DNA of 33,232 nucleotides, from NCBI GenBank assembly GCA_002773615.1, contig PFAP01000003.1, positions 18,234 through 51,465 of the forward strand. The letters run 5' to 3'. Source of the DNA: Candidatus Falkowbacteria bacterium CG10_big_fil_rev_8_21_14_0_10_39_11. Lineage in GTDB: Bacteria; Patescibacteriota; Patescibacteriia; UBA11705. The notes beneath the pieces are model-generated. The model was not told where the DNA came from. It saw only the letters and a list, made by a program, of their open reading frames with translations, and searched no databases. Every line of letters starts with the position of its first letter. Position 1 is the first letter of the stretch. The translations under genes were made by a program, and so were the position numbers. Positions 14,802-23,661 of this stretch are shown one piece after another.

Positions 14802-17436
14802 AATTTTTATGATGCTTTGAATAAAATATAATTTTGGTAATCTCAATCAATGCGACTTGCATCACTCCAAGCCCGACTACGATAGCCCACTCCCGCAAAC
14901 CGAGAGCACGCAAACCAAGTGACTGCTGCAAAATGGGCACATATATCGGAACAAGTTGAAGAATAATACCGCCGATTACGGCCCAGATCAAATATATATT
15001 GTCAAAAATATTTATTTTCCATAATGGTTGAATCAAGCTTTTGCAGCTAAACACGTACATCAATGAATTGAGTCCCAAGCCGGCAAACATAATAGTTCGA
15101 AGATACTCCATCTCCACCCCCTGATGTAGGAACCAGTAATAGACAGAAAACAGTACCAAGTCAGAGAATATACCGATAACAAAAATCAAAGTTTTCATTT
15201 CACGATCCAGCAATTTACCCTCACGCTTGACTGGAATCTGCTCCATAATATTTTTTTCGCCAGATTCAACGGTCAAAGCAGCCGCCGGGAAACCATCTGT
15301 AATTAAATTGATCCACAAAATTTGAGCAGCGGTGATAGGGAGAGGCAAACCAAGAAACAGGCTGCCAATAACCAATATCATTTCACTAAAACTATCGGCC
15401 AATAAATACACAATAACCTTTTTTATATTGCTAAAAATAATCCGCCCCTGTTCAATCGCCATGACAATGGTCTGAAAATTATTATCAAGCAATATCATAT
15501 CAGCGCTTTGCTTAGTTACGTCAGTGCCGGTACCGACAGCAATACCAATATCAGCGGCCTTCAGCGCTGGAGCGTCATTAACTCCGTCACCGGTCATCGC
15601 AACCACTTCATTGTTGAATTGCAGCGCTTCAACAATCTTTAATTTGTCTGCGGGTGAAACCCGAGCAAAGACTGATACATGCTTGACCCTGGCTCGAAGC
15701 TGTTCTAGTGATAGTGTTAGCAACTCATAGCCATCCATTATGGAGTCTTTGGTGACCGGCAGACCTATCTGTCGAGCGATTTCTGTGGCTGTCAGCCGAT
15801 GATCGCCGGTAATCATAATAGTACGAATGCCCGCCTGCTTGACCAGATTGATTGTGTCAGCAATGCCCGAACGCAGTGGATCGTGAATAACCCAGAAACC
15901 GAGGAACAAATAATCATCTCCCATATAACCATCTTTGTCTGAAGATAAAATGTCTTTTTTGGCTACAGCCAAAATCCGATAACCACGTTCGGAGTATGAA
16001 TCAAATAATTTTTGCCACATCAAACGTATACTTGGAGTCAGCTCTTGTTTCTTTTTACCGGTAAAGTATGAGTTACATTCCGACAACACAACCTCTGGTG
16101 CTCCTTTCATGGCCCAAGTGTACTGATCATTATGCTGACTCAATGTCAGCATTCGTTTGTCTCGAGAATTGAATGGGATTTCAAATAACCGCTTGGCTAA
16201 ATCGACTTTTCCCGGATCAAATCCAAGTTTAAGACTCCCGCTGAGTAAAGCTTTTTCTGTTGGTGAGCCGATCAATTCATGTCCGTCAAAATGATCAATC
16301 GTAGCATTATTTACTAGCAATGATGTGTTGATAAAATCAGAAAAATCATGGTAATCATCCTCATCAATCAATACTCGACTATGCCAAAAAACAATTTCCT
16401 TGGCTTGCATTTGCCCCTGAGTGATAGTGCCGGTCTTGTCAACGCAAATAACAGAAGTACTACCCAAAGTTTCAGCGGCAACTAATTTTCGGACCAATGC
16501 CTGTTTTTTTAATATCCGCTGCATGCCAATAGCTAATACTACTGTCACGGCAACCAATAAACCCTCAGGAACAGCTGAAACAGCGGCTGCCATTGCTACG
16601 AGGAAAATATCCCAAAATGAAAAACCTCGAAGCAAACCCACGGCAACGATCAGAAAAGCGGCTCCAATAATAGAAAAACCCAAGACCCGACTAAAGGCTT
16701 TGAGGCGTTGCTGAAGAGGAGTAACTTCATCTTCAGTTTGCTCCAACATCTCAGCGATTTTTCCCAGTTCAGTCATCCGACCGGTTGCCACTACGATACC
16801 ACGACCTCGACCGTCAGTGATCAAGGTTCCCTTCAAAACCATGTTTTTGCGTTCTGATACCAATATTTTTTTTGTTTTATCAGTCGATATGGTACGAGTA
16901 TGTTTCATGACCGGTTCAGACTCTCCCGTCAGCACCGCTTCGGCACTTGAAAGATTGTTGACCTCAAGCAATCGAATATCAGCCGGGACCTGGTCACCCG
17001 GTTCGAGTTCAACAATGTCACCGGGAACCAGTTCTTCCGCCTTGACTATGTGTAAAACACCATCTCGAATTACCTTGGCGTTAAAACTGATAAATTCTCG
17101 TAAATGCTCAAGCTGATTTTCTGCCTTATTTTCTTGAAGAAATCCAACGATAACATTAATTAAAATAGCCGCCATAATAATGGCGAAATCAACATATTCA
17201 TTCAAAACCAACGATATTACGGCTGCTCCAAGTAAAATATAAACCAAAATACTTTTGAATTGACGAAAAAACACCAACCAGGTTGAAGCTCTTCTCTTTT
17301 GAGGCAAACGATTGAACCCAAAAGTTTTAAGCCGTCTAAGAGCTTCTTTTTCTGGAATACCAATTTCACTACTTTCAAGCAACTTGATACACTCTGAGGC
17401 TTGATAGTTGTACCAATGGACATTTTGTATTTTCAT
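14764..17436 (-). CDS. Cation-translocating P-type ATPase (Ca2+-type)
   Basis: 890 aa; CVDKTGTITQGQM, TGES, MITGDHRLTA, VAMTGDGVNDAPALK. Confidence 0.96.
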   Translation of the reverse strand: MKIQNVHWYNYQASECIKLLESSEIGIPEKEALRRLKTFGFNRLPQKRRASTWLVFFRQFKSILVYILLGAAVISLVLNEYVDFAIIMAAILINVIVGFLQENKAENQLEHLREFISFNAKVIRDGVLHIVKAEELVPGDIVELEPGDQVPADIRLLEVNNLSSAEAVLTGESEPVMKHTRTISTDKTKKILVSERKNMVLKGTLITDGRGRGIVVATGRMTELGKIAEMLEQTEDEVTPLQQRLKAFSRVLGFSIIGAAFLIVAVGLLRGFSFWDIFLVAMAAAVSAVPEGLLVAVTVVLAIGMQRILKKQALVRKLVAAETLGSTSVICVDKTGTITQGQMQAKEIVFWHSRVLIDEDDYHDFSDFINTSLLVNNATIDHFDGHELIGSPTEKALLSGSLKLGFDPGKVDLAKRLFEIPFNSRDKRMLTLSQHNDQYTWAMKGAPEVVLSECNSYFTGKKKQELTPSIRLMWQKLFDSYSERGYRILAVAKKDILSSDKDGYMGDDYLFLGFWVIHDPLRSGIADTINLVKQAGIRTIMITGDHRLTATEIARQIGLPVTKDSIMDGYELLTLSLEQLRARVKHVSVFARVSPADKLKIVEALQFNNEVVAMTGDGVNDAPALKAADIGIAVGTGTDVTKQSADMILLDNNFQTIVMAIEQGRIIFSNIKKVIVYLLADSFSEMILVIGSLFLGLPLPITAAQILWINLITDGFPAAALTVESGEKNIMEQIPVKREGKLLDREMKTLIFVIGIFSDLVLFSVYYWFLHQGVEMEYLRTIMFAGLGLNSLMYVFSCKSLIQPLWKINIFDNIYLIWAVIGGIILQLVPIYVPILQQSLGLRALGLREWAIVVGLGVMQVALIEITKIIFYSKHHKNYESIAQENQLAG

Positions 17437-17562
17437 AATGCAAAAATAGCAAGCAATATACTTGGTTTTCTGAATTAATTATACCACAACTTGCGAATAA
17501 AAAAAATTTGGCTGTTGACCATTTTTGAGGTATAATTTGATTAGATTTAACCTAAATTATTT

Positions 17563-17916
17563 ATGATAGAATTACTACTCCAACTTACAAGCACCATTGA
17601 TAATTGGCTCAATAAACCTTATATAAGAATTGATGGTCTTTTGATTGATCGCTGGAGTTGGGTTCATCTGATTACCGGTATAGTAATAGGCCTGATAGTA
17701 ATCTGGAAATTAAAAAAGGTCTCGCCATGGAAAGCGCACCCGATGGTTTTCTTGATTTTAATCCTGTGGGAAATCTTTGAGCGAGTGATGGGAAATGTCT
17801 TGTTCAAAGTCGAAACCATGACTGACAAAACCTGGGATATGATTATTGGGTTTGGCGGGTATTATTTGATATATAGTTTATATATTTCAAAAAGAAAACT
17901 AATACCTAAAGACTAA
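17563..17916 (+). CDS. Small membrane protein
   Basis: 117 aa with several hydrophobic segments. Confidence 0.7.
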   Translation: MIELLLQLTSTIDNWLNKPYIRIDGLLIDRWSWVHLITGIVIGLIVIWKLKKVSPWKAHPMVFLILILWEIFERVMGNVLFKVETMTDKTWDMIIGFGGYYLIYSLYISKRKLIPKD

Positions 17917-18688
17917 GGTTATATTCGAAGAAACTTGTTTGTCCACCCTCTTTTATAGATTCATATTTAGTCTCATATTCACTGCTATCCAAGCCACACT
18001 CTTCTAGCAATAGCATCAACTCAACATGATTCACATTCTTCGAATCCAACTTGGCCAGCTTTTTGAATGTCTGCGGAGACATAATTTCTCGAAATACTTC
18101 AAGGGCCTTAAAATCGCCATAAAAATAGGCTTTGTACAAATCAAATCTTAACTCCTTATCTCCGATAGGTCCCATGTTCTTTTTCTTGGCTATAGCCTTT
18201 ATTATTTGCTCAAAAAACAAACACAACGGCAAGTAGGCAAATTTAATATCCCCGATATTTTTACTATTGATACCTTGCTCCCACAATAAATAATCCAGAG
18301 TGATCATCTGAGTCAAAGCTTCATTTAACCCAGAAAAAGTATTTGACTTTATACGTTCAAATCCAGTTGTTTTCTGATTAACTTCGGCACCACTTGTATC
18401 CAGATCTATACGAACCAGGATTGTAGTGTTAGCCAACAAATGGGTCAATTCATGAACCAAAACACTAACATCAGATTTAAAACTCTTAAACGGGATGACT
18501 ATTTCCTGAGAATCTGTAGAGATGAAGCCATCAGACAAATTATAAATATCATCAGAAGATTTTTTATATTGATCGAAGTCTTCCCTTTTCATGAGTTTTA
18601 TTTTGTCTAAGGCTGTAATCCTACTGGCCACAGATAAACCCAATTTTAATCTTATCCACTGAGCAAATCCCTTTATTAGCTCTATCAA
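17906..18688 (-). CDS. Hypothetical protein with HExxH metallopeptidase-like motif; N-terminus uncertain
   Basis: 260 aa; SVLVHELTHLLANT; only a TTG start, same frame open upstream to a TAA. Confidence 0.6.
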   Translation of the reverse strand: MIELIKGFAQWIRLKLGLSVASRITALDKIKLMKREDFDQYKKSSDDIYNLSDGFISTDSQEIVIPFKSFKSDVSVLVHELTHLLANTTILVRIDLDTSGAEVNQKTTGFERIKSNTFSGLNEALTQMITLDYLLWEQGINSKNIGDIKFAYLPLCLFFEQIIKAIAKKKNMGPIGDKELRFDLYKAYFYGDFKALEVFREIMSPQTFKKLAKLDSKNVNHVELMLLLEECGLDSSEYETKYESIKEGGQTSFFEYNLSL

Positions 18689-18872
18689 TTGTATTTTTTC
18701 CCTAGCTGATAATTGAGTTGCTTCAATATCAACATTTTAAAATTCATGCAAAAATTCTGTAATAACTTGTTCATCTTTTTTGATAACTTGGCTTTCTTCT
18801 GAAATTTGAAGGCCGGTAAATGCTCAATATCCATATTAGATTCAAATAAAATTTATATTTATAATATACTCT

Positions 18873-19640
18873 ATGACGATCAAAAGTGCAAAATTAATTT
18901 ATAATGAACTCAAGAGCCTGGCTCAAAACGATCCCAATATTATTGGTTTTTTCCTTGGTGGTTCTAGGGTCAAAGGTTTGGACAACAAGCACTCTGATTA
19001 TGACATTTATATTATTGTAAAAAATAATAAACTGGCTGAGTATCGAAAAAAAATAATGCCGCTCAAAGACGACCGGATTGATATAATGCTTTACACCGAC
19101 AAAGGTCTGCGGGAGCATGCAGCATGGGGCGGGACAGAAGAGTGGGCGCGCTACAACATGGCTCATATCAAAGTGGAAATTGACAAAACCAAGACAATTC
19201 AGAAAATTATCAATGAAAAAGGTAAAATCCCTGAAGATAAAGTTGAAAATTTTATCAGAGGTAATCTGGATGCTTATATCAATTATGTTTATCGGTCGTT
19301 AAAATGCCTGCGAGCGAAAAATTCACTTTGCGCCAAACTGGAAGCCTCAAATTCGCTACTTTATTTTCTAAATATTATTTTTGCCCTGCATGGAAGAAGA
19401 GTAAAACCGTTTTCCAAATATCTACAGTGGGAACTGGATCATTATCCGCTCAAGAAACTGCCAATTTCCAATCAAGAATTCTTAAACATTCTAGATAAAA
19501 TAATCAGCTCAGCTGACTTAAATCCACAAAAAAAATTATTCAAAATTACCGAAAAACTGTTTGACCGGTCGCCATACAAAAGCGTTTACAACAACTGGGG
19601 AGAGAAAATCGAATGGGTTGAGAAATTTTCATTGAAGTAG
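18873..19640 (+). CDS. Nucleotidyltransferase-domain protein
   Basis: 255 aa; GGSRVKGLDNKHSDYDIYIIV. Confidence 0.82.
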   Translation: MTIKSAKLIYNELKSLAQNDPNIIGFFLGGSRVKGLDNKHSDYDIYIIVKNNKLAEYRKKIMPLKDDRIDIMLYTDKGLREHAAWGGTEEWARYNMAHIKVEIDKTKTIQKIINEKGKIPEDKVENFIRGNLDAYINYVYRSLKCLRAKNSLCAKLEASNSLLYFLNIIFALHGRRVKPFSKYLQWELDHYPLKKLPISNQEFLNILDKIISSADLNPQKKLFKITEKLFDRSPYKSVYNNWGEKIEWVEKFSLK

Positions 19641-19642
19641 GC

Positions 19643-19671
19643 TTGACAAAAGTCTATTTTTGGTTTAATCT
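19643..19671 (+). promoter_or_regulatory. sigma70-type promoter
   Basis: TTGACA - 17 nt - TAATCT. Confidence 0.7.
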
Positions 19672-19726
19672 AACATATTCTACATGCTAGGAGAAAAACT
19701 CTAAAATCAACGCCAGAGGAGGTATA

Positions 19727-20377
19727 ATGACGCCATCGATGATCAGCTTATTTTGCTTCGAATTTGCTGAAAAAATGATGCAAGATAATGATCCATCTCA
19801 CGATCTTGAACATGCCAACAGAGTTCATAAGCTGGCTCGATATTTGGCGGGAAAAGAGGGGGCTGATCTTGACATTGTCATTCCTGCTTCCATCGGTCAT
19901 GACTTGATTGTATATCCCAAAGATTCTCTAAAATCAAAACTATCTGCCACTCACAGTGCTGCTGAGGTAGCAAAATTTCTTCAAGGAATTGACGACTTCC
20001 CAAGAGACAAAATTGTAGCGGTTATGTATGCTATCCAAGTCTGTTCGTTTTCCAAAGGAATTGTGCCGACTACTCTGGAGGCAAAGATTCTCCAAGATGC
20101 TGACTTGCTAGAAGCGGTCGGCGCCGTTGCCATCATGAGGACATTTGCGTCTGCCGGTAGTATGAATAAAACTTTTTACTCCCCGGAAGATCCATTCTGT
20201 GTATATAGGGAACCAGATGCCCACAAGTATGCGCTGGATTTGTTCTATACTAGATTACTACAGGTTGAAAAGCGTTTGCATACGCAGACTGCTCGGGAAT
20301 TGGCTAGACCGCGAACTAAATTTCTACATCAATTTTTAACTCAGTTAACGTTGGAACTTCCACAGACAAACAAATAA
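19727..20377 (+). CDS. HD-domain phosphohydrolase
   Basis: 216 aa; DPSHDLEHANRVHKLARYLA...ASIGHDLIVYP; GGAGGTATA-ATG. Confidence 0.88.
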   Translation: MTPSMISLFCFEFAEKMMQDNDPSHDLEHANRVHKLARYLAGKEGADLDIVIPASIGHDLIVYPKDSLKSKLSATHSAAEVAKFLQGIDDFPRDKIVAVMYAIQVCSFSKGIVPTTLEAKILQDADLLEAVGAVAIMRTFASAGSMNKTFYSPEDPFCVYREPDAHKYALDLFYTRLLQVEKRLHTQTARELARPRTKFLHQFLTQLTLELPQTNK

Positions 20378-20382
20378 TGTTT

Positions 20383-20406
20383 CGAGATAACATCTCGATT
20401 TTTTAT
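20383..20406 (+). terminator. Intrinsic terminator
   Basis: CGAGAT-aac-ATCTCG-ATTTTTTATT. Confidence 0.8.
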
Positions 20407-20434
20407 TGACAAAATTGGCATATACTTATACGAT
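20406..20434 (+). promoter_or_regulatory. sigma70-type promoter
   Basis: TTGACA - 17 nt - TACGAT. Confidence 0.6.
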
Positions 20435-20547
20435 TTCACTGAACTACAGATATAATTCAAAGGTAGAAGTATCATGTGCGCCAGATTATTAACATTTGAC
20501 AGTAACAAATTGACGGCCCCAAACCAACCACGAAAGGACGGTAGGCT

Positions 20548-20742
20548 ATGACCCAACAGATTCATTCACTGTGTTGCAATGTTAAATTGGAATTCTCATT
20601 GGCCGATGGCGTGCAAGTCGGCAGCTGTTCCAAATGCCATAAAAATGTCGCCAGAATCAACCTCAAGACTGGGCAAGAAGAGTGGCTCGACGGCAACTCA
20701 CCGTGGACCAACAAAACACTGAGTCCGGTAGTTAGAAATTAA
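20548..20742 (+). CDS. Small zinc-ribbon-like protein
   Basis: 64 aa with CC and CSKC cysteines; own promoter and terminator. Confidence 0.65.
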   Translation: MTQQIHSLCCNVKLEFSLADGVQVGSCSKCHKNVARINLKTGQEEWLDGNSPWTNKTLSPVVRN

Positions 20743-20748
20743 CAAAAT

Positions 20749-20771
20749 CGAGATAACATCTCGATTTTTTT
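20749..20771 (+). terminator. Intrinsic terminator with same stem-loop as 20383
   Basis: CGAGAT-aac-ATCTCG-ATTTTTTTG. Confidence 0.82.
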
Positions 20772-20780
20772 GTTTAAAAC

Positions 20781-20804
20781 AAAAAATAACGACCGTATCG
20801 TTAT
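20781..20804 (-). terminator. Terminator of tRNA-Lys
   Basis: Minus ATAACGA-tacgg-TCGTTAT-TTTTTG. Confidence 0.7.
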
Positions 20805-20808
20805 CTTT

Positions 20809-20885
20809 TGGTGGGTCCTCCGGGACTCGAACCCGGGACGCCCAGCTTAAAAGGCTGGCGCTCTAACCGACTGAGCTAAGGACCC
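20809..20885 (-). tRNA. tRNA-Lys (anticodon TTT), encoded CCA
   Basis: GGGTCCT...AGGACCC-A-CCA; CCAGC-CTTTTAA-GCTGG. Confidence 0.94.
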
Positions 20886-20917
20886 TTAATGTGACAATTT
20901 GAGATCGGTATCTAAAT

Positions 20918-20993
20918 CCTTAGCGAAGTCGGAACTGTCAAAACCGACGGCCTGTCCGCCGAAGTTGTAAACGAAGGCGGAAGCTAAGGACCC
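20918..20993. repeat. Palindromic repeat copy 1 plus duplicated tRNA-Lys 5' end
   Basis: CCTTAGC...GCTAAGG; contains GTCGG..CCGAC and CCTGTCCGCCGAAG..CGAAGGCGG; AGCTAAGGACCC repeated from 20874-20885. Confidence 0.8.
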
Positions 20994-21051
20994 ATGATAT
21001 AAAATACTAAACCCGAAATAATAAATTCGAAATTGACAGCCAATATAAACA

Positions 21052-21119
21052 CCTTAGCGAAGTCGGAACTGTCATACCGACTGCCGGCCGGAGTTTTAAC
21101 AAAGGCAAGAGCTAATGGC
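21052..21119. repeat. Palindromic repeat copy 2
   Basis: CCTTAGCGAAGTCGGAACTGTCATACCGAC..., nearly identical start to 20918 copy. Confidence 0.75.
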
Positions 21120-21240
21120 TCTGAGCTAGTCTCTTGACCCCAGTTCAGGGCATAGCCCCTAATTGGATAAAGCAACTTACAATAATTTATCTCTAAAACT
21201 ACAAGTAACTACTACATTCTAGCGTAAAATGAGACCTTTG

Positions 21241-22332
21241 TCAAGTATCATATTTCCCCAATAATTCACAAATTAAATGTTCATATTTATCAGCAGCATT
21301 CTCTGGTAAAACACCCTTGATATTATGACTAAGCTCAGTCAATTTGCTGTGTCGTTCAAATAAATCATGTAATAAATTGATAATGTACTCGCCGGAAAAA
21401 TCTTGTTGTCGGACATAAACAATCGCCTTTTTGTGATGAAAAAATTCAGCGTTTTTTTCTTGTTGATTACTGGGGATCGGCATAATAACAGATGGCTTGC
21501 CCAGTGATGATAATTCGGTCAACGTTCCAAAGCCGGCTCGACCAAAGAAAACCGTAGCCGCCGCATAAACATCAGCCAATTCTACTCCGAGAAACTCAAC
21601 TGCGTGATACCTAGAATTGGAAACAATACTGGGATGATGCATCCATTTTGACTGTTCACCTCGACCCAGAGCATGAATGACTTGGCAAAACTTGGTAATT
21701 TCTTCGGAATTCTCAATAAACGTCTGGTTGATAATTTCTGATCCAATACCGCCACCCATAACCAAAAGTACAGGGAGATTATCTTCCAATTTGAACCGGT
21801 GCTTGGCTCGCTCTGCCAGGCCACCAAACAAAAATCCCCTAGTCGGATTCCCGGTGACAACCAGTTTTTCTTGCTTGGAATATTTGTCTCGCAGTTCAGG
21901 GACGGCCACAGTAATCTTGTCAGCCAGTGGCTGCATCAGTTTGTTGGCTAGGCCAATCTGGAAATCTTGTTGGTGAACAATCAGTCGTTTTTTGAATATT
22001 TTAGCCGCAAAAGCGACCGGCACACTAACAAAACTACCGGCAGTCAGGATGATATCCGGCTTGAACCGAAAAATAATCCACATCGACTTGATCAAGCCCA
22101 GTAGAATCAGAAAAATATCAGTAATATTCCGCCAATCAAAGTAACGGCGGAACTTGCCGCTGGGAATAGCGGAAAATTTTATGTGATAGCTGTTGACGAT
22201 TTCAAATTCTGGTCCGTTGGCGGTACCAATCCAAAGAGCTTCAACATGGTGCTTGTTCTTGATTTTCTCATAAATTGCTAAGAGAGGAGAGACGGATCCC
22301 ATTGTCCCGCCACCAGAAAATATAATTCGCAT
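21241..22332 (-). CDS. murG: UDP-N-acetylglucosamine--N-acetylmuramyl-(pentapeptide) pyrophosphoryl-undecaprenol N-acetylglucosamine transferase MurG
   Basis: 363 aa; IIFSGGGTMGSVSPLLAI, FGRAGFGTLTELSSLGKPSVIMPIPSNQQEKNAEFF. Confidence 0.93.
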   Translation of the reverse strand: MRIIFSGGGTMGSVSPLLAIYEKIKNKHHVEALWIGTANGPEFEIVNSYHIKFSAIPSGKFRRYFDWRNITDIFLILLGLIKSMWIIFRFKPDIILTAGSFVSVPVAFAAKIFKKRLIVHQQDFQIGLANKLMQPLADKITVAVPELRDKYSKQEKLVVTGNPTRGFLFGGLAERAKHRFKLEDNLPVLLVMGGGIGSEIINQTFIENSEEITKFCQVIHALGRGEQSKWMHHPSIVSNSRYHAVEFLGVELADVYAAATVFFGRAGFGTLTELSSLGKPSVIMPIPSNQQEKNAEFFHHKKAIVYVRQQDFSGEYIINLLHDLFERHSKLTELSHNIKGVLPENAADKYEHLICELLGKYDT

Positions 22333-22347
22333 ATAGTATAACCTATG

Positions 22348-23043
22348 TTAATTGTGAGCGACGGCCATGGCGATAACTGTGGCCGCCCCAGCCTGTTTCA
22401 AACATTTGGCAGCCTCGTTCATGGTCGTACCAGAAGTAATCACGTCGTCAACCAAAACAATTGTTTTATTTTTTAATTCATGATTGTTGATTGTGAAGGC
22501 TTGATGCAAGTTGTCGATTCGCTCCGATCGATTGAGCTTGGCTTGTTGATCAGTGTATTTTGATCGCACAATAGTTTTGTCTTGATACTGGCAACCAAAT
22601 CCCTTGGCAATAAATTGAGCCAAGACCGCGCTCTGATTGAATCCGCGCTCAGCAAAACGCTTGGGATGAAGCGGGATGGGACAAACTATGGTTGTGTGAT
22701 CCAAATGGACATTCTGATGGCTGATTTTTTCAAGCAATAAATTAGCCAAAAATTCAGCTAATTCTTCGATAAAATTAAACTTATATTCATGAATAATTTT
22801 TTCAATTACCGTTCCCTTGTAGCGAACTGAAACAATTATTTGATCAAGTGATATCCCAGGCTGGCAATTGGAACAAATACCAATAGTTGACGGCTGACGA
22901 TTGCAAATCAAGCAAACATTGTCTTTCAAATAGACTATTTTTTTTTGACAGGTCAAACAAAAATGCTCATCACCTCGTCCACAAACAAGACACTCCTTGG
23001 GGAAAAATAGGTCTATGATTAAATTTTTCCAGTTAGCCAACAT
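22348..23043 (-). CDS. ComF family phosphoribosyltransferase
   Basis: 231 aa; N-terminal CxxC zinc ribbon, IVLVDDVITSGTTMNEAAKCLKQAGA PRPP motif. Confidence 0.92.
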   Translation of the reverse strand: MLANWKNLIIDLFFPKECLVCGRGDEHFCLTCQKKIVYLKDNVCLICNRQPSTIGICSNCQPGISLDQIIVSVRYKGTVIEKIIHEYKFNFIEELAEFLANLLLEKISHQNVHLDHTTIVCPIPLHPKRFAERGFNQSAVLAQFIAKGFGCQYQDKTIVRSKYTDQQAKLNRSERIDNLHQAFTINNHELKNKTIVLVDDVITSGTTMNEAAKCLKQAGAATVIAMAVAHN

Positions 23044-23050
23044 CTAAATT

Positions 23051-23611
23051 CTATTGCCAATAAGCACCGTCAACCTTCCACAAACTATCGACTTTAACCA
23101 GATCTAATTTGATCTTTTGTTTGTAATTGACCGTTTCTTTTCCTGCTGTGATTTTTTCTCTCTGAGTTTCAATAATAACTTTTGCAGTATCAGCTTGCAG
23201 ATCAACTACTTCGATAGCAAGAGCCTTGGTGGTAATGCTGGAATAGGAATAGCTATCACCCAATTCTGATTGAAGACTGGCTTGATATTTATTCGTGGCC
23301 CAACGATAAAAACTATCGGTCATTGAACTGCTAATCTCGGCTAGAATGTTTTCTTGCAGCTGACTGGAAGCGGTACCAAATCTTTCGGCGAATGACCGAG
23401 AAATATTTGATATTTCGCGTTCATTTTTTTCAGCCAACGTTAACTCTGGAGCCTGATATTGCAAAACTCTTTTTTGAGAAACCGAGCCGGGGCCTTGATC
23501 AATAGAACCATCAGGAGTTTTATTCTTCCAGAGATAAAAAATCGTAATACCGGTAATAAGTACAGCCAGAATAACAATTGTTGTAATAATTTTTTTTCTT
23601 GTCCAAAACAT
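23051..23611 (-). CDS. Single-TM extracytoplasmic protein, candidate VirB8/NTF2-like component
   Basis: 186 aa; TM anchor, C-terminal IKLDLVKVDSLWKVDGAYWQ; fold assignment is inference. Confidence 0.5.
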   Translation of the reverse strand: MFWTRKKIITTIVILAVLITGITIFYLWKNKTPDGSIDQGPGSVSQKRVLQYQAPELTLAEKNEREISNISRSFAERFGTASSQLQENILAEISSSMTDSFYRWATNKYQASLQSELGDSYSYSSITTKALAIEVVDLQADTAKVIIETQREKITAGKETVNYKQKIKLDLVKVDSLWKVDGAYWQ

Positions 23612-23661
23612 ATTAATAATAGAATTAGGAATTAGGCTGGTAAGAGAGTTGGAATTTTTGA

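Noticed and set aside
16421-17116. Plus-strand ORFs opposite the P-type ATPase
   Set aside because: Antisense shadow ORFs to a clearly conserved gene.
20918-21119. CRISPR array
   Set aside because: Only two diverged copies of a palindromic repeat, no regular spacers, no cas genes.
20984-21175. 63 aa ORF across the repeat region
   Set aside because: Falls in palindromic repeats and tRNA fragments.
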